Source: an uncultured Flavobacteriaceae bacterium (GTDB taxonomy: Bacteria; Bacteroidota; Bacteroidia; Flavobacteriales; Flavobacteriaceae). Taken from it: a stretch of 64,000 nucleotides of DNA. Position 1 is the stretch's first letter; the number at the start of each line of letters is the position of its first letter. The stretch covers positions 480,266 through 544,265 of the forward strand of contig CANLWN010000005.1 in the NCBI GenBank assembly GCA_947494825.1, given 5' to 3'. A program made the translations under genes and the position numbers. The notes under the pieces are model-generated. The model worked only from the letters and a program-made list of their open reading frames with translations. It ran no database searches and was not told where the DNA came from. Below are positions 41,569 to 50,482 of this stretch, piece after piece.

Positions 41569-41991
41569 ATGATAAAAGATTGCTATATGAAATGTGTGGA
41601 ATTGAATCCAGAGGGAAATTTTGACCCATGGGAGCCGGAAAAGATGGACGAACTGAATAAAAAGGACATCAGTGAATCCCTTGGGCAGGAACTGCTATTC
41701 GAAAATGATGAAATACGGCTTTGGGACATTACCTTATGGCCCAATGAACGTCTCCCCTTTAGAATCCAGAATCGTGCTTACAGCTGGACCTGCTTAACAA
41801 ATGGGCTGGCCATCTCCCGACATTTCAACGGCAAAATCAGCTTACTGCGTTTCGCAAAGGGCGATACGGCCTATTCAGAGCTCAGCGAACCTGATGCAGC
41901 CAGAGATTTGGAGAATGTAGGCGAAGGTATCCTTAGAATAAGTGTGGTGGAATACAAGTGGTTGGGCAAATCCAAGAAAATGGCGAGCTAG
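41569..41991 (+). CDS. Hypothetical cupin-like protein
   Basis: The 140-residue protein has the beta-rich pattern LLFENDEIRLWDITLWPNE, YSWTCLTNG and ILRISVVEYKW, which resembles a one-domain cupin (the LxPGE-like turn appears as LWPNE). The metal-binding His residues of cupins are not clear, so activity is doubtful. Start choice is between ATG 41569 and ATG 41587; the earlier one would leave a leader of about 9 nt. The MOSC gene begins 105 bases downstream on the same strand. Confidence 0.55.
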   Translation: MIKDCYMKCVELNPEGNFDPWEPEKMDELNKKDISESLGQELLFENDEIRLWDITLWPNERLPFRIQNRAYSWTCLTNGLAISRHFNGKISLLRFAKGDTAYSELSEPDAARDLENVGEGILRISVVEYKWLGKSKKMAS

Positions 41992-42096
41992 CTAAAAAAG
42001 AAATATCTTTTTGTGCAGGGTCCACATCGCATCGAACACTTTCCCAAATAGCAAAAAATGCAAGGTACTTCCCAGCTAGTTTTCTATCTTTATGGA

Positions 42097-42738
42097 ATGA
42101 AAATTATTGCCACCAATATAGGGAAATCTACCACCGTATCATGGAACGGTGGTGAAATTCAAACAGGGATTTTTAAATACCCAACCACGGAACCCATAAC
42201 ATTGCAGAAAGAGGCCGTTGGGTCTGATACCATTGCCAACCGCAAGGTTCATGGGGGCGAGGATAAGGCCTGTTACCTGTTTTCATCCGAACACTATCCG
42301 TACTGGAAAAATCTTTATCCGAATTTGGACTGGAACTGGGGTATGTTCGGAGAAAACCTCACCGTTGAGGGTATGGACGAGTCACAGATGCGGGTGGGCG
42401 ACATCTATAGCATAGGCAGTGCTTTGGTGCAAGTATCCCAACCCAGGGAGCCCTGTTTTAAACTTGGCATTCGTTTTGGTGATCAAGGAATCTTAAAAGC
42501 ATTTATTGCACACGGATATCCCGGGACCTATGTACGGGTTTTGGAAGAGGGTACGGTGACCGTAGGAGATGAACTCGTATTGCGGGAACGCTCCGAAAAC
42601 CCACTTACAATAAGCCAATTTTATGGATTGCTCTTTGCCAGGAAAAAGGAATCCCACCTGGTACAGCTTGCGGTAAACAATACCGCACTTCCATTGCATA
42701 AACGGGAACGCCTTAAAAAATATCTACCCTCGGCCTAA
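42097..42738 (+). CDS. MOSC domain protein (YiiM-like)
   Basis: The 213-residue protein starts MKIIATNIGKSTTVSWNG and has KVHGGEDKACYLFSSEHYP, GMFGENLTVEGM, the putative molybdopterin-binding Cys in SQPREPCFKLGIRFG and the C-terminal 3-alpha domain. YiiM-type MOSC proteins reduce N-hydroxylated compounds with the molybdenum cofactor. A TATCTTTA box is 8 nt upstream of the start codon. Confidence 0.88.
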   Translation: MKIIATNIGKSTTVSWNGGEIQTGIFKYPTTEPITLQKEAVGSDTIANRKVHGGEDKACYLFSSEHYPYWKNLYPNLDWNWGMFGENLTVEGMDESQMRVGDIYSIGSALVQVSQPREPCFKLGIRFGDQGILKAFIAHGYPGTYVRVLEEGTVTVGDELVLRERSENPLTISQFYGLLFARKKESHLVQLAVNNTALPLHKRERLKKYLPSA

Positions 42739-42770
42739 TTGAAGGTCTGTTATCTTTTAATTCAAAATCT

Positions 42771-44561
42771 ATGAAAAAATATTCTTTTCTCCTGATGGGT
42801 CTAATTGCCCTTATGTCCTGTAAGGAAAGTACTAAACAGCAAACTGGCCAGGATGCAGGGGGCTCAGAAAACAAAGCCTTTGCCACTTTCTTGGAGGACT
42901 ATTATCAGGAAGGTTTAAAGCTTCACCCATTGGATGCCACTACCGCAGGGGATTACCGATACAATGATACCCTGCCCAATGAGCTTAGTACGGCGTACAG
43001 GACCAAAGAGACATCCTTTTTCAAAAGATATCGGGACCGCTTGGCAGAATTTGAGGACCGGCAACTGTCCAAGGATCAAAAAATGAGCAAGGCTGTTCTT
43101 GCCTGGGAGTGTGATAGGAACCTGGATCGCCTTTCCTTTAGACAGGATTTGGTGCCCTTAGACCAGATGTGGACCCGGCAATTGGCCGTAGGGCAGTTGG
43201 CCAGTGGGTCCGGGGCCCAGCCCTTTAAGACCGTAACCGACTACGAAAATTGGTTAAAGCGTTTGGATGACTATCTAGAGTGGATGGCTTCGGCAGAGGA
43301 CCGGATGCGCGAGGGCATTTCAGTGGGATATGTACTCCCACAATCCCTGATCAAAAAAGTGGTTCCACAATTGGCCGCTATGACCACGACCAATCTGGAA
43401 ACCCATTTGTTCTATGGACCCATCCGAAAAATGCCGGCAGCTATTCCCCAGGAAGAACAGGACCGATTGAAGGAGGCTTACGCAAGGGCGATTCGGGATA
43501 AGGTTATTCCAGCCTATCAAAAATTACACGATTTTATGACTTCGGAATATATGGCCGCGGGTAGAGCTTCCAGCGGTATACAGGGCGTTCCAAGGGGAGA
43601 TGAATATTATGCACATGCGATAAAACGCTACACCACTACGGATATGACCGCTGAGGAAATACATCAAATCGGGTTGAACGAAGTAGCCCGTATTTCTGCA
43701 GAAATGGAGAAAATAAAACAAGAAGTGGGCTTTGAAGGCGACCTTAAGTCCTTCTTCGACCATGTGCGGAACAAAAAGGAATTGATGCCGTTTACCGAAC
43801 CCGAGCAGGTTATTGCAAACTTCAACGCCATTCATGAAAAAATGAAACCCCAGATCGAAAAACTGTTCGACAAAAAACCAAAAACCCAATTTGAGGTAAG
43901 GCGTACCGAAGCCTTTCGGGAGGCTTCTGCCAGTGCAGAATACAATCCCGGCTCCGTTGACGGAACCCGCCCCGGTATTTTTTATGTACCCATACCCAAT
44001 GTAACACAATACAATACCTATTCCGATGAAGATTTGTTTTTGCACGAGGCCATACCGGGCCATCATTTCCAAATTTCATTGACCCAGGAAAACGAAAAAC
44101 TTCCCAAATTCAGAAAAACCCTCTGGTACAGTGCCTATGGCGAAGGTTGGGCGCTCTATACCGAATCGCTGGGGAAAGAATTAGGGCTTTACGAAGATCC
44201 CTATCAATATTTTGGCATGTTGGGCGCAGAGATGCACCGGGCCATCCGTTTGGTCGTGGATACGGGATTGCACGCCAAAGCATGGTCGCGCGAACAGGCC
44301 ATTCAGTATTCCTTGGACAATGAGGCCGAGTCAGAAGCCAGCATTACCGCCGAAATTGAACGCTATATGGCCAATCCCGGACAGGCCCTTTCCTATAAGA
44401 TCGGGCAGCTAAAAATACGGGAGCTTCGGAAGAAAGCCGAGGAGGCCCTTGGGGATGCCTTTGATATCAGGGAATTCCACAACCAGGTCCTGGAAACGGG
44501 ATGTGTGCCCCTGGCACTGCTGGAAGACAAAATAACCGCTTGGATTGTTAACAAATCTTGA
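42771..44561 (+). CDS. DUF885 family lipoprotein (putative metallopeptidase)
   Basis: The 596-residue protein has a lipoprotein signal with Cys17 (LIALMSCKES). DUF885 proteins are mostly helical and carry a zinc-peptidase-like motif; here DLFLHEAIPGHHFQISLTQ holds HExxxxHH, and YGEGWALYTESLGKELG gives the later Glu. The motif resembles that of M32-type carboxypeptidases. It is predicted to act in the periplasm on peptides. The next gene starts 1 base after the stop, so they are coupled. Confidence 0.87.
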   Translation: MKKYSFLLMGLIALMSCKESTKQQTGQDAGGSENKAFATFLEDYYQEGLKLHPLDATTAGDYRYNDTLPNELSTAYRTKETSFFKRYRDRLAEFEDRQLSKDQKMSKAVLAWECDRNLDRLSFRQDLVPLDQMWTRQLAVGQLASGSGAQPFKTVTDYENWLKRLDDYLEWMASAEDRMREGISVGYVLPQSLIKKVVPQLAAMTTTNLETHLFYGPIRKMPAAIPQEEQDRLKEAYARAIRDKVIPAYQKLHDFMTSEYMAAGRASSGIQGVPRGDEYYAHAIKRYTTTDMTAEEIHQIGLNEVARISAEMEKIKQEVGFEGDLKSFFDHVRNKKELMPFTEPEQVIANFNAIHEKMKPQIEKLFDKKPKTQFEVRRTEAFREASASAEYNPGSVDGTRPGIFYVPIPNVTQYNTYSDEDLFLHEAIPGHHFQISLTQENEKLPKFRKTLWYSAYGEGWALYTESLGKELGLYEDPYQYFGMLGAEMHRAIRLVVDTGLHAKAWSREQAIQYSLDNEAESEASITAEIERYMANPGQALSYKIGQLKIRELRKKAEEALGDAFDIREFHNQVLETGCVPLALLEDKITAWIVNKS

Positions 44562-44562
44562 T

Positions 44563-44922
44563 ATGGCCTTCCCATGGCACCTCTATTTCATGGCGGGCAT
44601 GTACGTTGTGGCCGGAACCATGCACTTCATCTATCCGAAGGTCTATATGCGGATAATGCCAAGGTATTTACCCAACCCCCGGCTACTGGTTTGGCTTAGT
44701 GGGGTATTTGAAATTCTATTGGGGATCGGGGTCTGCATTCCACAAGTAAAGGATACTGCCCTCTATGGGATCATCCTCATGTTGTTTGCGTTTTTGGCCG
44801 TTCATTTCTATATGCTTTCCAGTAAAAAAGCGGCGGCCGGTATTCCCAAATGGATCCTTGTGCTACGGATACCCCTTCAGTTCGGATTGATCTACTGGGC
44901 CTATTGGTATTTGCAATTTTAG
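44563..44922 (+). CDS. DoxX-like membrane protein
   Basis: The 119-residue protein has four membrane segments. AGMYVVAGTMHFIYPKVYMR and RLLVWLSGVFEILLGIGV are typical of DoxX/MauE-like proteins. The ATG is 1 base after the DUF885 stop codon. Role is unknown; some relatives take part in thiol or quinone chemistry in the membrane. A terminator lies 15 bases downstream. Confidence 0.8.
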   Translation: MAFPWHLYFMAGMYVVAGTMHFIYPKVYMRIMPRYLPNPRLLVWLSGVFEILLGIGVCIPQVKDTALYGIILMLFAFLAVHFYMLSSKKAAAGIPKWILVLRIPLQFGLIYWAYWYLQF

Positions 44923-44937
44923 TAAGGGTAAAAAAAA

Positions 44938-44955
44938 GAGGCTCTTTCGAGCCTC
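44938..44955. terminator. Bidirectional terminator between convergent genes
   Basis: GAGGCTC (44938-44944) pairs with GAGCCTC (44949-44955), loop TTTC. The minus-strand side has a run of seven T, so it mainly serves the gene at 44991-45578. Confidence 0.8.
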
Positions 44956-44990
44956 CTTTCCTTGAATAAAACCAACTAAACCTAATCCAA

Positions 44991-45578
44991 CTATTCCACA
45001 ATAACCGCTTCGTAGTAGGTATCGTTACTGTCCTTTACTACAACCGTATAGCTGTCCTCAAAGGCCTTTTCAAAATTAAACACCTTCTCCACTACCAGTT
45101 CCCCGGTAAAGAGCTCCTTGTAGATCAACCTGTTGTCACCATCGTACACTTTTACCTGAACCCCACCTTTGTCAAGGTTCAAAAGATTAAGGTATATCCG
45201 GTCTCCTTTGCGTCTGAAATACGGCTTGGTCCTTTCCGTTTTTTCGATAATCTCCATATTAGTGGCTTCCACCTCAATGGTATATTGGATAACCCGTACA
45301 GCATCTTCCATTTCAAAGATGTACTTGCCCTCGGCCAATTTGCTCATATCAAATCGCTTGGTATACCCGTTTGCATCGGCAATACGTTCGGAATAAATCA
45401 GGTTGTTCTTGGCATCCACAAATTTAATGGACGTCCCATCGGATTGGGTTTCCATACTGAACACCAGACTTTTTGCATCCCTCCCCGCTGCGATATACAG
45501 TTTAGGTTCCTTGGCCATGCTTAATACTGTAGTAAACATGAAGGCCATTACGACGGTAAATTTCAAAATTGCTTTCAT
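44991..45578 (-). CDS. Secreted beta-sandwich protein, function unknown
   Basis: A signal peptide (about 1-22, MAFMFTTVLSMAKE) precedes two similar Ig-like halves: KLYIAAGRDAKSLVFSM with the turn FVDAKNNLIYSERI, and YLNLLNLDKGGVQVKVYDGD with DNRLIYKELFTGE. The xxNLIYxE / NRLIYKE repeats resemble type IX sorting-domain or DUF3244-like sandwiches, but no protein core precedes them. It is probably periplasmic or surface-exposed. It has its own TAGGTTTG box upstream. Confidence 0.65.
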   Translation of the reverse strand: MKAILKFTVVMAFMFTTVLSMAKEPKLYIAAGRDAKSLVFSMETQSDGTSIKFVDAKNNLIYSERIADANGYTKRFDMSKLAEGKYIFEMEDAVRVIQYTIEVEATNMEIIEKTERTKPYFRRKGDRIYLNLLNLDKGGVQVKVYDGDNRLIYKELFTGELVVEKVFNFEKAFEDSYTVVVKDSNDTYYEAVIVE

Positions 45579-45616
45579 AACTTTCTAAATTTTAGATTAA
45601 TGAATAATTTACACTA

Positions 45617-45624
45617 CAAACCTA
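45617..45624 (-). promoter_or_regulatory. -7 promoter box of the secreted protein gene
   Basis: TAGGTTTG on the minus strand, an exact TAnnTTTG match 38 nt before the ATG. No -33 element is clear. Confidence 0.4.
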
Positions 45625-45712
45625 CTCCGGTTGCTAATGGCATACTACCGCTTATTTTTCCAATTTATATGGTATTTTAACTGTAAATAAATTGTTAAAT
45701 TTTCAATTAGGT

Positions 45713-45741
45713 TAATTTTGCACATATTTTAGGTAATTTTG
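45713..45741 (+). promoter_or_regulatory. Tandem -7 boxes upstream of the AraC gene
   Basis: TAATTTTG occurs twice, at 45713-45720 and 45734-45741, each followed by CA. Both fit TAnnTTTGCA exactly, 21 bases apart. Confidence 0.5.
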
Positions 45742-45746
45742 CAAAG

Positions 45747-45768
45747 AACTAAGCCTTCTGGCTTAGTT
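45747..45768 (+). promoter_or_regulatory. Hairpin in the AraC gene leader (possible attenuator or operator)
   Basis: AACTAAGCC (45747-45755) pairs perfectly with GGCTTAGTT (45760-45768), loop TTCT, followed by AATTTTA. It begins 6 bases after the second promoter box, near the expected transcription start, and 27 bases before the start codon. Confidence 0.45.
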
Positions 45769-45794
45769 AATTTTATGGTATCAAACGTTGCAGA

Positions 45795-46667
45795 ATGATC
45801 AAACAAAAACCCGCTTTTGAAGCAATAGAACCCGATTTTGGGCATTCATTTACCTATCAGAAGTTCGATGAGAGCAAAAGCGATAAGAACAATATCTGGC
45901 ATTATCATCCGGAGATAGAACTTGTCTACGTAAACGGTGGGAGTGGAAAACGCCAAATAGGAAGTCACATATCCTATTACACGGATGGGGACCTTATCCT
46001 GATCGGCACCAATCTGCCCCATTGTGGCTTCACCGACAAGCTAACCGGGAACAAAAGCGAGACGGTGGTGCATATGAAACAGGATTTCCTGGGGAACGAT
46101 TTTTTCAACATCCCCGAAATGAAAAAAATCCAAAGCCTTTTTGAAATAGCCAAGGGCGGAATAGCATTTCACGGCAATACCAAACGAAAAATAGGCGATA
46201 AGATAGAGTTTCTGGAATACCAGACGGATTTTCAAAGGCTCCTGGCCATTCTGAACATCTTAAACGAATTGGGCAATTCACAAGATTTTAAGGTCTTGAA
46301 CGCCGAGGGTTTTTCCCTGGAAACGGAGGTCAAGGACAATGACCGCATCAATGTGGTGTTCAATTATGTTAAAGCTCATTTCCAGGAAGAAATCCACCTG
46401 GCCGAAATTGCCGATCTCGTCAGTATGACCATTCCTTCCTTTTGCCGTTACTTCAAAAAAATCACCAATAAGACCTTTACCAAGTTCGTAAACGAGTACA
46501 GGCTGGTACACGCATCCAAATTGTTGGCCGAAAAACCAATCAGTATTACCGAGGTTTGTTTTGAAAGCGGGTTCAATAATTTCTCGCATTTCAACAAATC
46601 GTTCAAGACGTTTACAGGACAAAATCCCTCTGAATATAGAAACGAGCTAAAAACGGTTCTAAAATAA
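45795..46667 (+). CDS. AraC family transcriptional regulator
   Basis: The 290-residue protein has an N-terminal cupin sensor (about 20-100: HYHPEIELVYVNGGSGKRQI, LPHCGF) and two C-terminal helix-turn-helix units (LAEIADLVSMTIPSFCRYFK, and ISITEVCFESGFNNFSHFNK). The cupin usually binds a sugar or other small ligand. The AlkB gene begins 11 bases downstream, so the pair is likely one operon. The leader carries a hairpin that may be a control point. Confidence 0.9.
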   Translation: MIKQKPAFEAIEPDFGHSFTYQKFDESKSDKNNIWHYHPEIELVYVNGGSGKRQIGSHISYYTDGDLILIGTNLPHCGFTDKLTGNKSETVVHMKQDFLGNDFFNIPEMKKIQSLFEIAKGGIAFHGNTKRKIGDKIEFLEYQTDFQRLLAILNILNELGNSQDFKVLNAEGFSLETEVKDNDRINVVFNYVKAHFQEEIHLAEIADLVSMTIPSFCRYFKKITNKTFTKFVNEYRLVHASKLLAEKPISITEVCFESGFNNFSHFNKSFKTFTGQNPSEYRNELKTVLK

Positions 46668-46678
46668 CGACAGGCTAT

Positions 46679-47263
46679 ATGGAAGAATTTCGATTGGATC
46701 TGCCCGATAGCGAAATCAGCTATTGCCCGTATTTTTTGTCTTCGGACGAAGCAAATCGGTATTTTGGGCTATTCATGAAAACCGTGCCCTGGCAACAGGA
46801 TGCCATCTCCGTATTTGGAAAAACCTACCCCCAACCAAGGTTAACAGCACTTTACGGTGATAATGACAAGCCCTATTCCTATTCCAATATCACCATGCGA
46901 CCGCATAAATTTACGCCAGAACTCCTTTTGTTAAAGGAGAAGTTGGAACATCGGGTACAAACCCGGTTTACAAGTTGTCTTTTAAACCTTTACCGAAATG
47001 GCAGGGACAGTAATGGTTGGCATGCGGATAATGAAAAAGAATTGGGCCGTAACCCGATCATTGCCTCGCTCAGTTTGGGGCAGGAGCGCACTTTTCAGCT
47101 GAAACATCGAAAAAATAAGAACTTAAAACACAAAATGATTCTCGGAAACGGAAGTTTGCTGATCATGCAGGGAGCAACACAGCACCATTGGTTGCATCAG
47201 GTTCCCAAGACCTTAAAGGACGTAGGCCCCAGAATCAATCTTACCTTCCGAATAATTCGCTAG
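46679..47263 (+). CDS. AlkB-like 2-oxoglutarate/Fe(II) dioxygenase
   Basis: The 194-residue protein has the iron triad H-x-D in WHADNEKELG and a distal His in HHWLHQVPKT, and the 2-oxoglutarate Arg in RINLTFRIIR. The substrate-lid region PQPRLTALYGD and YSNITMRPHKF fit bacterial AlkB/ALKBH2-3 relatives, which remove alkyl groups from N1-adenine and N3-cytosine. It follows the AraC gene by 11 bases and ends 3 bases from a convergent nuclease gene. Confidence 0.9.
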   Translation: MEEFRLDLPDSEISYCPYFLSSDEANRYFGLFMKTVPWQQDAISVFGKTYPQPRLTALYGDNDKPYSYSNITMRPHKFTPELLLLKEKLEHRVQTRFTSCLLNLYRNGRDSNGWHADNEKELGRNPIIASLSLGQERTFQLKHRKNKNLKHKMILGNGSLLIMQGATQHHWLHQVPKTLKDVGPRINLTFRIIR

Positions 47264-47266
47264 CCT

Positions 47267-48040
47267 TTATTTAAAAATGTCATTGAGGACCATGGCCAAC
47301 CGCAATCCGCCCTTCAATAGTTGATCCCGGACCGTATTGGTATATTTATAGGCATACGGGTAGCCCAATTGCTCCCCTACCTCCAAGGAACCATACAATT
47401 CGTTGGCCAGTTCCTGGGATTCCTCTACCCAGTCATAGACTGTGCCTTGCTGAACGGCTTTCTGCTCATCCTTAGATAATTTTGGCAAGTTGTCCGTAAG
47501 TTCGGAATAGCTCATTCCATACGAATCGATCAAATCCTGGTCCCAAAGACGGTGTAGGTTGGTGCCCTTGCCAAACCATTGAATCTGGATATCATTGCCC
47601 CCTTTATCGGCCGCCCTGCCCACATGCATGGGTTGGTGCAGGTCGCCCATCAGGTGTACCAACATTTTCAAATAGAAGACTTTGTCCGCTTTACTGCTGG
47701 TATCATCCTTTACAATGGCAATGCATTTTTCTATCCCCATCACCACATCGCCATATTCACTGGGTTCCACCTCGGTATATTTCTTGTCTGCAGGAAAATT
47801 TACGTAATGCCAAGCACTGAACTTGGCAAAACTCCTATCTGCCTTGATTTCGTCCGCAAAAGTGGATACCAAAGCCAGACTTTCTCCATCCAATAATTTT
47901 TTGATTGCGCGTTTGGCCTTTCCGCTGAGATGCTTCTCTGCCACTTCTCCGGTTACGCGATGCCCCGTTTTGGCCCAAAACACAGTGTTTCCAAAAGAGA
48001 TTTGAACTGAAAACAGTAAAAGGACAGTAAGTTTTTTCAT
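47267..48040 (-). CDS. S1/P1 family nuclease, secreted
   Basis: The protein has 257 residues from the ATG at 48040; the signal peptide is MKKLTVLLLFSVQISFG. The frame is open 60 bases upstream but without sense as a signal. The mature start has the zinc-binding Trp and His (WAKTGHRV), with Asp in STFADEI, His in WHYVNF, HLMGDLHQPMHVG and NLHRLWDQDL. These are the trinuclear zinc ligands of S1/P1 nucleases, which cut single-stranded DNA and RNA. A TACTTTTG box is upstream. Confidence 0.92.
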   Translation of the reverse strand: MKKLTVLLLFSVQISFGNTVFWAKTGHRVTGEVAEKHLSGKAKRAIKKLLDGESLALVSTFADEIKADRSFAKFSAWHYVNFPADKKYTEVEPSEYGDVVMGIEKCIAIVKDDTSSKADKVFYLKMLVHLMGDLHQPMHVGRAADKGGNDIQIQWFGKGTNLHRLWDQDLIDSYGMSYSELTDNLPKLSKDEQKAVQQGTVYDWVEESQELANELYGSLEVGEQLGYPYAYKYTNTVRDQLLKGGLRLAMVLNDIFK

Positions 48041-48055
48041 GGGTCTTAATTTTTT

Positions 48056-48063
48056 CAAAAGTA
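48056..48063 (-). promoter_or_regulatory. -7 promoter box of the S1/P1 nuclease gene
   Basis: TACTTTTG on the minus strand, an exact TAnnTTTG match 15 nt upstream of the ATG. Confidence 0.5.
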
Positions 48064-48147
48064 GAAAAACGTACTTTAATCTATTGTTAAGGAATGCCAT
48101 GTTTTTGTTTTTAATTTGGATATTGCGTTCGCAAGTAACTGCATATC

Positions 48148-50397
48148 ATGTTTAAAAAAAATAGGTCCTTGTACCTAAAATATGCATTTAGGGCCCTATT
48201 GGTCGTGGGAACGGCAGCTGTGCTGTTTTTTCTGAGTATCTATCTGGGCGCCTGGGGCAAACTGCCCAATGGGGAAGAACTGTCCGATTTTAGATATCAA
48301 AAGGCTTCTGAGGTATACACGGCCGACAGTGTGTTGATCGGGAAATATTATTTGTTTGACCGCCAACCCATTCCCTACGAAGCGTTTCCAAAACATTTGG
48401 TCGATGCCCTGATTGCCATAGAGGACAAGCGCTTTTACGAACATTCAGGGGTAGACTACAAAAGTCTTTTTCGGGTGTTTTTCAGGACCTTGCTCTTGCA
48501 AGACAGGTCTTCGGGTGGAGGTAGCACCCTGACACAGCAATTGGCCAAAAACATGTATCCCCGTCGGGACAGGGAAAAGTCCAATCTCGTTGTGGATAAA
48601 ATAAAGGAAATGATCATCGCCTCCCGATTGGAAGATGGGTACGACAAAAAAGAAATCATAAATCTGTACCTGAACACCGTTTCCTTTGGGGACAACACCT
48701 TTGGCATAGAAAGTGCCTCCCTTAAATTTTTCAATAAGCGCGCAGCACAACTTACCATTGAAGAGGCTGCCGTACTGGTAGGAATGCTTAAGGCTACTTA
48801 TGGTTATAATCCGCGCATCTTTCCAGAGGCCAGCCAAAACCGTCGAAACCTGGTAATACAATCCATGTACTCTGCAGGGTTCCTTTCCGAAAAACAAAAG
48901 GACAGCCTAAATCAACTCCCGCTGGTACTCAACTATCGCACTTTCGACTACCATGCCGGTTTGGCGCCCTATTTTAGGGAAGAAGTTAGGAAACAGCTGG
49001 TACAATGGTGCAAGCAGCAGAATGAAAATGGTGAAAATTACAATATCTATACCTCCGGGTTGAGGATCTATACCACTCTGGATCACCGGATGCAACTCCT
49101 TGCCGAAGGTGCTATGGAAGTGCATATGAAATCCCTCCAAAAGAGCTTTGAAAAAAGCTTCGGGTCCTCCGCTCCCTGGATCGCCAACACCCGATTGATC
49201 GAAAAGACGGTACGGAATTCGGCTCCCTACAAAAGGATGATCCAAGATGGACTGAGTCATAAACAAGCCTGGGATTCTCTTCACCTGAAGAAAACCATGG
49301 TGCTTTCAGAATGGAAGGAAAAAAAAACAGTGCAGGCCAGTACCTTGGATAGTATTGCCCATTATATGAAGTTCCTGAATATGGGTTCTTTGGGATTGGA
49401 CCCAAAGACAGGGGCAGTAAAAACCTGGATCGGGGGCATCAATTTTAAACATTTCAAGTACGACCACATTTCACAGAGTAAGAGACAGGTGGGTTCTACC
49501 TTTAAGCCCATTCTCTATACCGCCGCCCTGGAGCAGGGAATAAGTCCCTGCACCTATTTCTCCGCGCAACAAGTGGAGTATAAGAATATGGAGGGTTGGT
49601 CTCCCGGCAATTCGGACGACAAGGACGAGACCTATCTCAACTATTCCATGCAGGAAGCCCTAAGCAATTCCGTTAACACTGTCGCCGTGAAGGTAATGGA
49701 GAAAACGGGAATTCCCGCCGTCCTCGACCAGGCACAACGGATGGGAATCCGTACCCCACTTCCAGAGCAGCCCTCTTTGGCCCTTGGTACGGGCGAAATC
49801 ACAATTAAAGAACTGGCCGGCGCCTACGCCAGCTATGTGAACCATGGCGTTCCTGTAACACCCATGCTTATCACTGGGATAACTGATGAAAAGGACTCGA
49901 TCTTGGCCACCTTCGAACCGAAGCTCAGCGAAAAAAGCGCTTTCTCCGAGGAAAACAGAATGCTCATGTTGGAGATGATGAAAGCAACTGTGGACCAAGG
50001 TACTGCCGTTAGAATACGTTCAAAATACGGCTTAAGGAACGCCATTGCCGGAAAGACCGGTACCACCCAAAACAACAAGGATGCCTGGTTTGTAGGCATC
50101 ACCCCCAAGCTGGTTCATATCACCTGGGTAGGTTCCGATCACCATGAGATCGGATTTAAAAGTACCGCCCTTGGCCAGGGCGCCAACGCCGCACTTCCCA
50201 TATTTGCTCTGTTTTTGCAAAAAATGAACAAGGATCGTTATTTTGACCCGATAACCAAGGCCAAATTCGAAACACCCCCATCCTCCGTACTTGAAAAATT
50301 GGACTGTAAGCCGATAAAGCGCGATGGTTTTTTTAAGCGCCTCTTCAAAAATCCGAAAAAGAAACGAAAGAAAAAATTCAAAAATACCGCTCCATAA
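48148..50397 (+). CDS. Penicillin-binding protein 1A (transglycosylase / transpeptidase)
   Basis: The 749-residue class A PBP polymerises and cross-links peptidoglycan. A membrane anchor (about 12-36) is followed by the GT51 domain with IEDKRFYEHSGVD (E92), GGGSTLTQQLAKN and a transpeptidase domain with SxxK at S450 (GSTFKP), SNSVNT and KTGTTQN at K636. The C-terminus is very basic (KKKRKKKF). The gene is alone on a transcript between the divergent nuclease gene and the DUF5916 gene. Confidence 0.95.
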   Translation: MFKKNRSLYLKYAFRALLVVGTAAVLFFLSIYLGAWGKLPNGEELSDFRYQKASEVYTADSVLIGKYYLFDRQPIPYEAFPKHLVDALIAIEDKRFYEHSGVDYKSLFRVFFRTLLLQDRSSGGGSTLTQQLAKNMYPRRDREKSNLVVDKIKEMIIASRLEDGYDKKEIINLYLNTVSFGDNTFGIESASLKFFNKRAAQLTIEEAAVLVGMLKATYGYNPRIFPEASQNRRNLVIQSMYSAGFLSEKQKDSLNQLPLVLNYRTFDYHAGLAPYFREEVRKQLVQWCKQQNENGENYNIYTSGLRIYTTLDHRMQLLAEGAMEVHMKSLQKSFEKSFGSSAPWIANTRLIEKTVRNSAPYKRMIQDGLSHKQAWDSLHLKKTMVLSEWKEKKTVQASTLDSIAHYMKFLNMGSLGLDPKTGAVKTWIGGINFKHFKYDHISQSKRQVGSTFKPILYTAALEQGISPCTYFSAQQVEYKNMEGWSPGNSDDKDETYLNYSMQEALSNSVNTVAVKVMEKTGIPAVLDQAQRMGIRTPLPEQPSLALGTGEITIKELAGAYASYVNHGVPVTPMLITGITDEKDSILATFEPKLSEKSAFSEENRMLMLEMMKATVDQGTAVRIRSKYGLRNAIAGKTGTTQNNKDAWFVGITPKLVHITWVGSDHHEIGFKSTALGQGANAALPIFALFLQKMNKDRYFDPITKAKFETPPSSVLEKLDCKPIKRDGFFKRLFKNPKKKRKKKFKNTAP

Positions 50398-50455
50398 GGC
50401 GGTTCCAGTGGATATATTGGCTAAATTTTGGGATTTTTTTAACGACATATTCCCT

Positions 50456-50463
50456 TAAATTTG
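50456..50463 (+). promoter_or_regulatory. -7 promoter box of the DUF5916 gene
   Basis: TAAATTTG, an exact TAnnTTTG match 19 nt before the ATG at 50483. Confidence 0.5.
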
Positions 50464-50482
50464 ACCGACTAATCCCAACTTG

